Shown here: positions 30,754 through 43,538 of the stretch, one piece after another
How the letters are laid out: each line of letters opens with the position of its first letter
How positions within the stretch are numbered: the stretch's first letter is position 1
Assembly: GCA_034670405.1 (NCBI GenBank)
Contig: JAXDDX010000047.1
Span: 773,501-837,500 of the forward strand
DNA length: 64,000 bases
Reading direction: 5' to 3'
Source: Hoplostethus atlanticus
Taxonomy: Eukaryota > Chordata > Actinopteri > Trachichthyiformes > Trachichthyidae
Position numbers and translations under genes: made by a program
The notes under the pieces: model-generated
Seen by the model: only the letters and a program-made list of their open reading frames with translations
Database searches by the model: none
Told to the model about the DNA's origin: nothing

Positions 30754-32018
30754 ACACTGTTGGGTAGTTTGGGCTGTTTTGTCAGTGGACTGGAAGAGAG
30801 AATAGTCCTTACTAAAGGATAGCAAGGATTTGATTTATTACACACAAGTCTTTCACCTTAAAACTTCTAACTTTGATTGGGAATAGTATCAAACTGAATC
30901 ATACATAGATCACACATAGGAGATAATCAATCTCATGGCACATACAAGCTGCATCCCTAATGCACATAAATATGGTGTTGGTTTAAAAACAAAGCCTCCT
31001 AGCCCGATCTCTCGCAGTGAAACTTACTGAGCACTCTCAGTGTTGATGAGAAAATTAAAACCAACATTGCCATTAAGAGACTTGGAGAGGATCTGGCCTT
31101 GTGCACAGAGAGTGGTTAAGTTCAAACTCAGGTAGTGAATGAATGCTACCATGCATCATCATCAACATCCTCCTCCCTTTCATGGAGAAACTGTGATTCA
31201 AACACAAATTGATCATACATGGTGGCCGTCTCAAGAGTTGAATAGACATGATGAATTTCTGTGCTGTTTTTGACTGGGAACTGATCAATAACTGATCAAT
31301 TTTTGTGTTTAGATAATGTCATCTTGTTAGCTAGCTAACGATAGTATCTAGTATAAACATATCTGATTTTCACAATAGCTAACCTATGTATCTCGTAGGA
31401 GCTAGCGTTAGCAGTGGCTAGTAGTCACATGTTAACATAAGTTAGTTAACAGTTTGTTCAGGTTAACTGAGCTGACTCTTCTCAAGCTGTTTTGGAGTAG
31501 AGACTAGGCTTCACTTTCATTTATAACGTCACTGAATTGACCTACAGCCACAACAATCTTCTTCAGGTATCTCTCTTTTTCTTGTCCACTTGTTATATAT
31601 TTAGCCGTTCTTTGTGCACAGCCACTTCTCCAGTGGACCTCCATGACGGTGCTAGTCTTGGTTGCTAGATTTGTAACACAACTGCAAAGCCTCTATGCTC
31701 TGCTGCTATGCTGAATACGTACACGGGTATCTAAGAGAGAAGAGAAACTGAGCTTCACTGTTTCGTGCCTCGACACAGAGAGGCTAAGCCGAAGCAGAGA
31801 CAAGCCTCCACTTTCTGAAGATGATAATCGCTGACATACAAGTTTCCACATTTCCTGTTAACGTCAATGGACATGCCCCCCCTCTGGGAATTCAGTTTGT
31901 TTTGTGCTAACCAGTCAATCTCCTCCAAAGAGTCTGTCTTTTGTCTATCCATATTCCACTGCTGCAGTCTGTGCCACCTCCTTCCTCCTCCTCTTCTTCT
32001 CTTTCCTCCTCCTCCTCC
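30754..32018. other. Convergent intergenic region between bricd5 and mlst8
   Basis: The 3' ends of bricd5 (plus) and mlst8 (minus) face each other here. No coding exon is supported. A minus-strand AATAAA (TTTATT at 30834-30839) is the only clear hexamer I found for mlst8, which would give a 3'UTR of about 1.2 kb. Most of the middle is a dispersed repeat (31266-31665) that has a second copy near 44784. Confidence 0.45.
31266..31665 (+). repeat. Dispersed repeat family B, copy 1
   Basis: The block starts TTTTTGACTGGGAACTGATC and includes GTTAGCTAGCTAAC, ACAGTTTGTTCAGGTTA, CTGACTCTTCTCAAGCT, CAGGTATCTCTCTTTTTCTT and TGGACCTCCATGACGGTG. The same blocks occur in the same order and orientation at 44784-45180. 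No coding region or clear termini were found, so the class is unknown. Confidence 0.65.
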
Positions 32019-35000
32019 TCAGCCGAGCACGCTGTCATTGAAGGCCAGACACACCACGGCCTTCTGGTGGCCGCTGTACTCCCTCTTAATCTCCCCCGTC
32101 TCCACACACCACAGACGGGCCAGGTTGTCAGAGGACGCTGGGAGACAGAAACAACAACACACATTTGATCATACAGACGTTATCAGACTAGAGCTGCAGC
32201 CATACCACTTTTTTAGACCCGTTAGTGAGTACTTTGTTGATTGCGCCCCCGCCACGTATTTGTTTTACTCATCTAGGAAGTTTGTCTTTTTCACCGAGAT
32301 CCCATTCATTTTTCATTTCATAATACCATACTTTTTCCAGACGTCAATTTCTTGAGATGTGTTCAAAATGACATTTCTTGATAGTTCCTTGATAATGACA
32401 GCTAGGCCTTATCACTCTCTAGCTGATTACTCTTCCCAACAAATATCAGAACTTGTGAAATGATAGTGGGTCTATGACTAAAGGAAATGGGTGGTCACAT
32501 GTGTATCACTACAGAACAACCTCTGAGATCAACTTATTGATATATGATAGCATACTCATTTGTGGTCTATAGAACAGCATTGGATTGACAATCCAATGAT
32601 GTGTTGACAATGTATTGCAGAAATTACCCCATTACCACAATGTACTGACCGGTGACAATGTACTGGGAGTCGCCAGAGAAGGCGCAGTCCCACATCCAGC
32701 CTCTAGAGGTCTCCCCAGGGTTGTTGCTCTTGATGCTCAGCTCAGTCATCAGAGAGAAGTTGGACGTCCTCCAGATCTTACAGGTCTGGTCTGCTGAGCA
32801 GGTGGCCAATAGGCTAGGGACGAAGAAACAAGCACAACAACCAGAAGATCATCATCATCAGTTTACTAGTCACAGTCAGCCACAGTGACTAGCAAAATTC
32901 ACCACTGACTTTCACTATTTTACTAGCTAATCAGATTTTGAAACTAGAATAGCATTTAGCCAAAGTAAATTCAAAGAAATTCACAAGTTACTGAAGCTAA
33001 AGTTTGTGCTCAATGCCTTTTCTGGCTATGCATCAGATTATTTATTATTATTTGCTACAGTTGGAGGGTGAATTATAGCACGGAGAGGAGGAAGGCACTC
33101 ACGTGGAATCGGGGCTGAACTTGCAGCGTAGAGAGTAACGTTTGTGGGCAGGGATCTTGGTCTTGGGAATGAGCTGGGTCACTTCGTCTCCGATGCCTCC
33201 AGCCAGGTTCCACACATAACAGTTACCCTGGGAGGAGACGAGACCACAGGGGGCCGATTCAGTCACACAGTATTTACAACAGACTTACATTACATTTAAA
33301 CTAAACTGTCACTAACGAGATTCAATGGCTCCAATTCGCGGACCGGCTTTTCACAACGTGCGCCAAGAAATAACACAAGCGGTAAATTTGATTGTCACTT
33401 CTTTTCCCTGCTTGATGACTCTGGCGTATATGACTGGTGATATACATAAGAAACAGATGCAGCATTTGTTGTTTGTTCCTAAAGCGCAGCCCGGAGCCAG
33501 TTTCCGTCACTGCCTCTTTGTTCTCCCAGCCATTCCACTGTTTGCTTGCTCATACTACATTGGTGGCATTATGAGCGTGCCAAGACCCGCCGTCCGCTCT
33601 GCCAATCAGATATAATGTAACACTAGCGTCAAGCCTGTCGTTAGCGCTGCCAATCACAAGTAATGCATTATAACATGAGAGTTAATCTCCACTCCGCTGG
33701 CTTGATGACAGAGTGAGCTAAGATCAGAAAAAAACTAGTGAATGATGGTCTATTGTCTAGTTTTAAACCATTAGATTGTAGCAAAGAAATATAAATCCTC
33801 ATATAGGTATAAATAAATATCCCCAATATACACAGGACAGATATATTAACAATTATAACTGATGGGCTTGACTCATTCATTTCAACTTTCACTGGCATTC
33901 GTGTGCATTGGGTCTGGCCTCTACTGCAACATTCCTCCTGTCAAGAATTGGCTTCTAAGGATTCAATCACGCCTACAGTTCATTTTCCTCGGTCCAAACC
34001 ATAGTGGAAAAGTTTACTTCATTGCATTTTTGCATCGGGTTTGTTTAGGTTCAAACTGGCCGATTACAAGCAAACCAGGCCTTGTAAACAAACGTCACAT
34101 GGACTCACATCTTGTTTACTGGACAGAGTTTTGGTGACCTCTCCTCTTGCCAGATTAGAGATTCTGGCTGCGAGGGAGAGACCAAATATGTGATTCCAGT
34201 CTGCAACTTTAGCTAAACATGATGGACCCGTCTGTGCTCTTTGCTGTAATTTCCTTCTCTGGTAAGAACACAGGAAGAAACACCTGAATACGAGCATCGG
34301 TCCAGACTGTGGTTATACTAGGCTTTCTAAGCATGAGTTTCTACTGGCTATCATATGTCAACATCCGTCTCCTTGTACCCATAATCCCTTGCGGATTGTT
34401 TTGGGGTTGTGTCCTGTAGTTGGTTTGATTACGTTCTCACTCCTAACAAACCACACCGCAGTTTGATTGGAAGAGGACCGAGTACTGACCGAGCTGTTGA
34501 CTGCTGCCATGTAACTGGCATCTGGGTCAATGTGGACTGAGTTGATGGAAACCTCTGGTTCAGGAATCAGCTGTTCATTGTGGTCAGTCTTCAGATCCCA
34601 AATATGAATTACTCCACTCTGGTCTCCCACAATCAGCTCTGCCTGCAGAAGACACAACATTCAGACACATTTAACACAAAGCTGGTGCTCTCATCGACTA
34701 TCAGTGACATTAGAGTAAGCCTAAAGCCTAGAACATCAAAATAACAAGCAACCAATAATAAGGAATACAAGGATCATCCGTAGTACCCTGACAGTTGATG
34801 TAAGAAAACATCCCTGTGACACGATCATGCATGACAGAGAAATGGTAGGAAATCATATAAGAGAAATAGAAAGGACAAGACCATATTAGCCTGAAAAGAG
34901 GAAGAACATATGGCAGAGATTAGGGGGGTGGGAGACATTAAAAAAGCAGCAACATATATATGTTTTTGTTTTTTTAAAGATTATTTCTTGCCTTCATTTG

Positions 35001-35985
35001 ATAGTTAACAGTGGAGAGAAACAGGAAAGATTAGGAGAGAGAGCTGGATTCAAACTCAGGACATTGCGGTTAGATCGTATGTACCTTCACCAAGTGAGCC
35101 ACCAGGATGATCCATTGTCTGTTTATTAACCTTTACCTAACACAGTGATTGACTAGATGGCTCACCTGGTTGGGATGCAGGCACACACAGTTGATTGGAG
35201 CGTTGACCTGGAAGATCCTCTGACATTGTAGATTTCTTGACCTAGAAGGAGCAGAATGGGTCAAACTTTGGTTTGTTGGCAGTTGAACACACCAGAGAGA
35301 CTGAATTAGGGGAAAATGCAAAAAAACAATAACAAAACAAACATGGAGAGAAAAGATGGATAGACAGACAGGCATGTAGTAGAGCCTGCTGTGCTGTACC
35401 TCAGGTCCCAGATGCGAGCCATGCAGTCCTCTCCTCCTGTGTACATCCAGCGTCCATCTTCATGGAAGCCCACAGATGTGATGTTCTTGCTGACACCATC
35501 GTAATTGATCACCGGGTTGGGGTTGTTGGAGTTCAGGTCATACATACGAATGTGCTGATAGCCTGAAATGCAGACGCAGACTTATAGTGAGGTATGGCAG
35601 CTTTGATCAAGTGCACAATCACAACCGTGTCACTAGCACAATACTGATGTTATGAGGAGCAGGATTAGGAGGAAGAAAATATGCTGAGCCTACCTGCAGC
35701 CGCAATCATACTCCTGTCAGGCGTGACCTCAAGTGAATTTACTTGCTGAAGGTAAATGTTAAGAAAGAGAATACTCTGGTTTATATAACTGCTTATTTCA
35801 AAAGATAAATAACAAATTGTGCAACATCAACATCTAAGAGTTCAATGTAAGGATACAGAGTCCTGATGCTGCACTGTCCTGGTGCAGATCCCGCTGTGGG
35901 CCTGCCAGAAGCGGACAGTGTGGTCGTATCCAGCAGTAGCCAGAATGACCGGGTCGCTCCCCACTGTCCCCTGGTTCACATTCAT
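32019..35985 (-). CDS. mlst8: MLST8 (LST8), WD40 subunit of TOR complexes
   Basis: MLST8 binds the mTOR kinase domain in both mTORC1 and mTORC2. Eight coding exons, 35985-35857, 35745-35694, 35562-35400, 35241-35166, 34642-34490, 33227-33103, 32813-32650 and 32137-32019, join in phase to 326 residues, the same length as human MLST8. The protein is a WD40 propeller. Visible blade signatures include [67 protein letters not shown] and [10 protein letters not shown]. It starts [12 protein letters not shown] and ends [10 protein letters not shown] noncoding exon probably ends at 36345 (donor GTAATC) and splices to 36004, 19 bases before the ATG. The first coding intron has U12-type signals and is listed separately. 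An intronic SINE interrupts intron 4. Confidence 0.97.
34953..35117 (-). mobile_element. tRNA-derived SINE in an mlst8 intron
   Basis: Read on the minus strand, the element begins with A-box-like TGGTGGCTCACTTGG, then a B box GAGTTTGAATCC, a body with CTTTCCTGTTTCTCTCCACT, and ends AAGGCAAGAAATAATC before an A-rich tract. This is the arrangement of a common teleost tRNA-SINE. It lies in intron 4 in the same direction as the gene. Confidence 0.65.
35746..35856 (-). other. mlst8: U12-type (minor spliceosome) intron of mlst8
   Basis: On the coding strand the intron begins GTATCCTTAC, close to the U12 donor consensus RTATCCTTT, and carries TTTCTTAAC, one base from the U12 branch-site consensus TTCCTTAAC. 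The branch adenosine is about 13 bases before the terminal AG. The intron is 111 bases long, lies in phase 0 between HQDS and QVNSLE, and is of the GT-AG subtype. Classification rests on motif matches and spacing. Confidence 0.75.
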
Positions 35986-36004
35986 GCTTGACTGCTAGCT
36001 GTCA

Positions 36005-36344
36005 CTGGACGGATGGAGGCAAATATGACACTGCATGAAACAAGCAGTTACACATGCAACACATAAATGCTGCTGTAGTTTGCTGACTGACATTGAATGT
36101 TCAATTTAAATGACAACTTAGTTTTTACTAGATTTATGAGAGAGATCAACTTGTGTCGGCTAACAGTTGTTAACGTAGCTAGTTAGCCTAACTAGCTAGT
36201 ATGAAGGACTGTGAGTAAGTAATGTTATCTTACAAGCTAATGTGACAAAAACACCTCCTAACTTAACGATATTGCACGGTGTCCTATAATTTACGACAAT
36301 ATCGAAGATCACAGCAAACCTGACAAAAGAAAGGTTTTGATTAC
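36005..36344 (-). other. mlst8: Probable 5'UTR intron of mlst8
   Basis: The minus strand shows a donor CCAAAG|GTAATC at 36345/36344 and an acceptor CCATCCGTCCAG ending at 36005. Splicing would leave 19 noncoding bases before the mlst8 ATG. The first exon start is not visible. Inferred from splice motifs only. Confidence 0.45.
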
Positions 36345-36482
36345 CTTTGGATGTTGATGACAAACCAGCGGTGTACGTTCCTGTAATGTGCCCCTTTGCA
36401 ACAACGCGATGCTAAAAAGTTCCACTTTGATAAACAGTGCACTGCCGCCCCCTACTGTCTTAATCTATTATTGTTTCACATA

Positions 36483-36744
36483 CCTACTAATAATAATAAA
36501 TGAACAGTGCAGCTGTTTATACGTTGATATACTTGAAGTACATTTAACACAATTCAATCAACAATACAACTTTATTGAATAAATAAGGGTAAATAAATAA
36601 TGGAGAAATCCTACTGTTATCTACTAATACATTAACAGTACAGCTATTTATACATTGATATACTTAAAGTACATTTAACACAATTCAAACAAATTAACAG
36701 TACAACTTCATTGAATAAATAAGGGTAAATAAATAATGCAGAAA
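36483..36744. repeat. 131-bp tandem duplication between meiob and mlst8
   Basis: Two adjacent copies share TTGATATACTTRAAGTACAT, TTTAACACAATTCAA and TTGAATAAATAAGGGTAAA with a spacing of 131 bases and few differences. The block lies just beyond the meiob stop and before the mlst8 5' end, so it may be part of the meiob 3'UTR; AT-rich hexamers on the minus strand (TTTATT) occur in it. Confidence 0.75.
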
Positions 36745-36875
36745 TGTAGAAACAGCTATCCATAAATATATCCAAATAATAACTAATCTACTTCCCTTTG
36801 TCTAGAGTCCATCTCACTCTGAGCTGTCGGCTTCCCGTCGGCTTCGCTCTACTTCCTTGTGGTGATCTCAACCCA

Positions 36876-39800
36876 CTACAGCAGGGCAGACATGTGTTGC
36901 TTCACTTCCCCTGGATCAGCCAATGAGCAGGCCAGAACCGTCGCCCTAAATCCGTTCCTCATCTTGGCAGAAGGGAGGATCTAGAAAAGAATAGAGCCCC
37001 TTTGTATTTTATAAGCTTATACATGTATTCTAGCTACACCATACAATAGAGAATAGAAACTGACCTTCACATATGTCTTGCATCTCTCCAAAAGAAATTT
37101 CCACTTCATTGCAGTCCGCTCGTCGTCGGTCAAACCTGCAAACTCCTCCGTCTGCAACAGATGATAAGGAAATGATCTGTCTTGTGACAAGTGTCCCTCT
37201 AGCAGCAGGGTGGAATCACCATTTTCACAGAATTTCCACACAAATTCAGACCTGGAAATTATGAAAATCATTTTCACTATTTTTCCATGCTTTCCAGGCC
37301 TGCGCAGGAACACAACCGATGATTCAGAGCGATGATCAGAATCCCCTAATACACTACATGAACCAATAATTTGTCTTGGTGCTTTCATTTCTGCAGATGA
37401 GAGTCAAAATAAACTCATGGTGGCAGAATGGTTTGTCTGTAGGTGTACTGACTGTGCAGCCAAGCGTCTTCTCTGCGACTGGGCTCCTGAGGGAACAGGC
37501 CTGCAGGGTGCCGGTGTGGTCTGTCAGGTTCACTAGCAGGTCGAACTCCATGGTCACTGACAAGGCCTGGTCCCTGCCTGGACATGACAGGTTGGTGCAG
37601 CTCCGCAGATCCTTGGTAACCTGGTACTTGCACCTGGAGCTGGGATAGCAGAGAATATACAAGGATCGAAGGATTATTTAGTAGTTGGGAGTTCATGATG
37701 AAAGTCTTTCCCCACACTGGTGAGCAATTATTCTGCCCTCATGTCCAGCCATCCAATCAATATGCCCAAGTCACATCAATATTACATCACCATTTTTCTC
37801 TCTAGTTATAAAATCCAATCCAGTGTGTGTTTAAAGTAGAATATTAGAAAGTTGGTGATATAAATGGTTTTATTTAACACAGTGACTGTTTGATGATGTA
37901 TCCACTGTTTAACTTGTTGCTGAAGTTACCAGTTGGTCCTTATGACTTTCGAGACAGAAGAGTCAAGGTCCAGCTTGGAGATGAAGCTGTAAGTGATGCC
38001 AAAGAAAGCCTCGGGACTCTCCTGGGCCTTCTGCTTCAGCTGGCTCACTGTGTACACATCACTGATGGAATCCACTGGACAGAGGTGGAGACAAAATCAA
38101 CACCACATATCAACGCTGAGGCCAGAAGAGACAGGCTTTGAGATAGCCTAGCCTTGTCATTTCAGTCTTATTATCCAGTGTGATTTTTCACATCAGGACA
38201 CATTAAGTCATGGGTTTGGACGTACAAAAATAGGATTTTGCTCATAAATTACAAACATGTGTAACCATGTGTTGGCACACAGTGATGTGATCTCATATCA
38301 TCTGATCTTAATGGATCTCCAAAATCACATTGAAATGACAGCGTTCAAAGCAAAGTATGGGTGTAGTGTAAAATTAACAATGTAAGTGAATTATTTAAGT
38401 GCTCATGAAATAAGATTTATTGTTGATCTATGACAATTTAGAGATCCAAACCAATAAGGCTTTGTGGTCTTCCTTGTTTACCTACCAGGCACATCTTCCA
38501 CCTTCTCGTCTTCATCCAGAGCTCCAGACTCAGACACCTCTTTAGTATAGCTGAACAGCAGGCTGGCCTCTTTGGTGTCTGTGATCAAGTTATCAATGAC
38601 TTTGACAGCAACAAGGAACACGTCTTATTGAATATATGCTGATTTCATGGCAGCAAACTGATATTCTTTCTTCCACCTTCCATACTGGCGAGTGTCGACT
38701 GTGGTTGGCCAAAATTCAGTGTTTGATCAGCAAATCTGACTTTTAGAATAGAAAAAACTACAAATAATGGTTAGTTTACTGCCAAAGTGATGAGTAGAGT
38801 GTCTTATTTTTCCACTTTTCCAACTTATTCCTATTTAATAGCAGAAGGAATAGTTTCATCAGATCCCATGTGTTGGTAAACGTCGATATCCTTACCAGGG
38901 TTGACAGTGATAATGGTTTTGGAGTTGACTGTTGCTGCCATGCAGTTGCGAAAGCTGTCAAAACCAATCTTCGCATCTGCTATGAAGAGCACTTTGAGTG
39001 AAGAATCAGAGGTAAAAGGACCGTAAGTAAGCGTAAACACAAAGTTCATCTCAAATTTCTACTTCCATCCTTCTCTTGAAAAAGAGTTTGCTACCTTAAT
39101 GGGACATGACAGAGAGGAATAAAGGTTAAATAAAGATTCATTTTGTGGCTGAGAATGAGCAGCCACTGTTAACCTACCCGTCTCCTTTGGTATCAAAGTT
39201 TGTACGAGCTGAATGGCTTCTCTGTCCCAGCTGTGTGTGATGCAGAGGTCAGGGAGTTCCCGGGGGAGAACATGGTGAAAATGAAACACACATGGAGTAG
39301 AGGTTCAGGGGTTCAATCTAAAGCTTGATGTCACCAAACTAAATTTGTGGTAACCTAAAGTTAGAGAACGGTGATCCAAAGGGCAGCAATAAGGAATATG
39401 GCACACAAGCAAAAAAAAATTCAATTCTTTCTTCATTTTCCAAATTAATAAATGAGCATGACGCACCAGACTAAGGAGAAGGACGTGACGGAGTCATCAA
39501 AGAGCTTCACTTCCAGCCTCTGCCCCTTGCGTCCATCTGAAGTGGTGAATTGCTTTGGCTCTGCGATCTGAAAAGAATAAACCGAATTATCCGAGGCTCT
39601 TATCACAATATCTTTCCTTCCTGTAAAACATTGTAGTGCCATTAGGAGCAGGATCTGGCCTCTTTCTGAACTCTGAGGCGTGTCGTTTGTGTTCCAGGCA
39701 AAACTAACAGCAATAAGCATAACCACACTAAACAAAATGACAAGATGGTCACACAAACACTCTTTCAGGCAAGCTACAAGATATGAAGTAAATAAACTCT

Positions 39801-41806
39801 AATCTTGTGCGTGTTTGATTGTTTATTGTTGTTTTTTTTTACCCATGGAAGATTTCTGTGCATGTATGCTCGATTTAAGCAATTCCCTGCTTCACTCTTA
39901 TCAGGGTTCCCACTTGTAAAATTCCATGACTTTTCCATAAGTCAAACACCTTCTACTACCTAAAAATGTTACTCCTTCCTGGTTGGTTAATATTGTCACA
40001 GTCTGGTTTCCTCCACAGTTGGGCTTACTGTGGAGAATAACACCTGAAACCACCATCTAATGCAATGAATGCGTGAAACGAGTTGGGAAATTCATTCTGG
40101 TAGTGGTCCATTTTTTTTAAAATTCCCTGACTGTCTCAAGCTGTTCAAGGAAAAAATCCACCCTAAAACTCTTCAACACTGTTTGAAGCTACTGGCGATT
40201 ACATTTCTGGACCCATGTTATGGTTTGGTGAGGTATTTATCTTATTCCAGTGGATAACTGGCCAAACGTAGATGATGTGCAGCTACAATGGAACTTGGAG
40301 AAGAGATACCAATTTCTCGTCGTGTACACCAAAAAAGTAAATTACACTTCATCCCAAAATAACTCACTGAATGCATTAAACATCACAGATTGATGAGATC
40401 TAACAGTGTAGGAGCATCCGAGGGTGGATTTTTCCTTTAATACTGCATGAATCCAATCGATACAACCCATCCCTCAAAGCTGCCGTACCGATCTTACTGC
40501 AGCCAGTATATTTATCACGCTGCCATCCAGGCTCTGTCCGTTGGCCACGATGTCTCTCAGAGAGTAGAAATCTCTGGAGTCCTTCACAGGCAGGTGGATG
40601 AGAGGCAGCAGCCTGCCCATGGTATCCACGTCAGCACACAGGGACACCTGGGAGTGAGCCTCCGTCACCAGCAGCCTGTAGAAGCTGAGATAGCGCGGAG
40701 GGGTATGGGCCTTTGAACCAGCTAGCCCTTTACCGTGTCATCTTAGGCATTACACAGCATTACATCACATATTACACAGCATTACATCACATACACCTCC
40801 AGCAATCCACAAGCGGTGCGGGGCAAACATGATTCAGGAAAGTGGAAAACTACAGCACCTGTGGTAACAGTGGTTATTACCTTGGTGTTGCAGGGCAGAA
40901 TCTGTCCTCTTTCTCTGGATCTTTAGTGGAAACTAAAGCATTTCCAACGGTGACTGAAAAAGATGGTGATAGCCAATGTTGTGCATATACATTGCGAGTA
41001 ACTATGATAAAAAAATTGATCACCAAGTATCAAAACAAGACACTGATTTGAATCAATTATTTCAAAACAGACTCACCACAGTCCCCGATGCTGAAGCTGT
41101 TGGAGAGCCCGTTGATGTATCCATCGTTACCCCAGGCTGTCACGTTGATGAAGAAGTCTGGCGAGTCCTTGATCGTGAAGCCGAAAGTGAATCTGTCGAA
41201 ACCAAGATCTGAAATTCAGATGTTATGGGTTTAGCTTGCGACTGGGTCTGCGTTTTGCCTTTTCGCTTTGTTTTCTAGCTCAGTGGAAGATAACGGAGCA
41301 AAGGAAGAAGAAAGAAATAAACTTAAGAGAGAGGGAATCTAGTTCATCGACTTGCCAGGAGAGGGTGGTAGGCCACAAGACACTGTGCAACACTGTCTTT
41401 GAGGAAAAGTGAAGTCTAGGTGCATTAATATAAAAGATGGCACTGAAACTTAGTCCTTAACTTTTTCTGTCAGGGAAGCTCCTGACATCAGTTTTTCCGA
41501 TGATGACACCAACCACCCTCTGAAAAAAAAAGCAGCCATGATAATGTGTAGACTCATCTGTAAGGAGTTTAAGCTGCAACCAGTTAAATACATTTGAATG
41601 ATAGGCCTGAAACGTATCGTGTTACACCAGAGCAGCTGAAAAATATCCCAGACTATCAGAGGAGATGAACTGTTCACTGCTGCTTTGTTTTAAGGCCTGA
41701 TTGTGAAAAGAAACGGCCTGTTAAGGAGATGGAAATCATCTTAACTCACCGAATGTGAAACGCTGGGGTTCAAATCAGAGATGGCAACACAGTTCTGGGC
41801 AGCCAT
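36876..41806 (-). CDS. meiob: MEIOB, meiosis-specific single-stranded DNA-binding protein with OB folds
   Basis: MEIOB works with SPATA22 and RPA on single-stranded DNA during meiotic recombination. Thirteen coding exons, 41806-41750, 41519-41462, 41208-41077, 40953-40881, 40675-40489, 39567-39467, 39230-39178, 38991-38896, 38578-38486, 38074-37930, 37639-37453, 37151-37065 and 36980-36876, join in phase to 457 residues, near the human length. Family signatures include [75 protein letters not shown] and [18 protein letters not shown] four-cysteine zinc-ribbon-like motif (CSRC and CTNLSC) sits in the C-terminal OB domain, followed by [12 protein letters not shown] and [15 protein letters not shown]. 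Intron 2 has an unusual GTTAAG donor, supported by phase and homology. A MITE-like element sits in intron 5. The gene is tandem with mlst8. Confidence 0.95.
40144..40440. mobile_element. MITE-like element with inverted termini in meiob intron 5
   Basis: The left end (AAGGAAAAAATCCACCCT, then AACACTGTTTGA) is matched in inverted orientation by the right end (AGGGTGGATTTTTCCTTT, preceded by CTAACAGTGTAGG). The imperfect terminal inverted repeats are about 35-40 bases long on an element of about 297 bases. There is no coding capacity. The right end abuts TTAA, while the left has TTCAA. A non-autonomous DNA transposon is the best reading. Confidence 0.65.
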
Positions 41807-43467
41807 GTTGTTTGACCGTTATCCACCTTTTATTGTTATTTATATAAGTTACAGACTATATTAGGTGGAGAAACAAATATAATACAGACAGTTAATTATA
41901 TTAATTAACATTATTAATTAATAATTACATTATAAGTACACCTGGAAAACCGTTTAAACAATAAGCTAATAAATAAACTAATGTTATTTAATGCTAGCTA
42001 AATTGTCCAACTGTCTCACACCTTTCTGATTGACCTCACCAGGTGAGTCTTTCCTGTTATGATGAGGGATTTTCTCAGATTATTGATCCACAGATAGTTA
42101 AACGCTGCTTAGTTGCATATTTAACACAAACTAATGTTAGCTTTCATACAACGTATTTCGCCTTTTTTTTCTGGGACTTTTTACTCGCAGTTTATTCGAA
42201 GTTTTACGCGGCAAAGCGGTTTCACGCGACAGCCGAAGAGGAGCTCAATTGCTGCCTTCACTTGCTGTCCGAAACATCACGACTATATAAATACTGTAAC
42301 TATAAGCATAATTGAGTCTAGCAGCAAACAAACTTGACAGATAAATTAATCAATCCTGCCACTGCAGCACAAAGCAGCTCTGTGCCGCTTGTTTTCTAAA
42401 ATAATAAATCAGGCACATCCCAATCTTGACCAGGTTCTGGACAGAATACAAAGCATAGGACAAAAGTAGAGTTTACACACTGCGAGTTGCTCCCAGAGTG
42501 CATGAATTTACTAACACTCATACAAGCCGTATTTACGACTTCGAGATTTGAAAGTAGGAGCTTACGAAGGCAGCAAAAGTTCCGCGCCCGAGCAAGGTAC
42601 ATAAAACCATCCAGGCCAATCTGTTCATCCATCGAAGGAATACCTTGACCGATTTAATTTGTATATATATTTCTTTACCAGATGCCGTGTATGAAAAAGT
42701 GAAGAACTAATGTGGAAACATGGAGGAAAAATAAGAAAAGAAAATTAAAATAAATAACAAATAAATACATTTAATAATTCCCTTTACAATTGTAAAGAAG
42801 ATGTCCAGCTGTTTGGCCCAATAAACACAAAAAAACATTCAGCTGACTTATGAATGAAATAACACATGGTATCCTTTTCTATACTTATAGTAAGTCTACT
42901 TTTTAGACTTACTATAAATGACCCAGTCATGTACCAGCAAGAGTCTAGTACATGAATTTGTGCTGAAGCTATAAATGCTTGATGAGGAAGACACCCCAGA
43001 GCCACTGAATCAAACATTAAAAAAAACGTTCTGTTTTTATTTATTGATTTGTATTTATAAAATACAAATTGTAGATATAATTATTCAAGACCTTTGTAGA
43101 ATCATTTTTCTGCAGTCTGAACAAACAGGCTTAGTGTATCCTCCAGCTCTTTGTTCTCATTTATTCAAAAGCAGGCAAAATACTGTATTTACCAACTTTT
43201 CCCATTTTAAGTTCTGTAAAATATTTTAGAACCTGTGACTGAGATTGGTTGAAATCATTATGGCATAAAAGTAAAACACATCTATTTCTCAATAGGCTAT
43301 TATAAAAGTAGACCTGTGCTTATATTTACCCAGTGGGGTTTTTGTACAGTATGTTACCTGGCATGAAATCAACAATTTCAACACACATTCAACACAGTGA
43401 ATAGCTATACAGCTGAGCAAACATGGAACTGCTATTATAAATGCACCTGTAGACTGGAAGCTGTCAC

Positions 43468-43472
43468 ACACA

Positions 43473-43535
<63 letters not shown>
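43468..43535. repeat. (CA)n microsatellite
   Basis: About 33 CA units with one TA interruption, in the region upstream of meiob. Confidence 0.95.
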
Positions 43536-43538
<3 letters not shown>

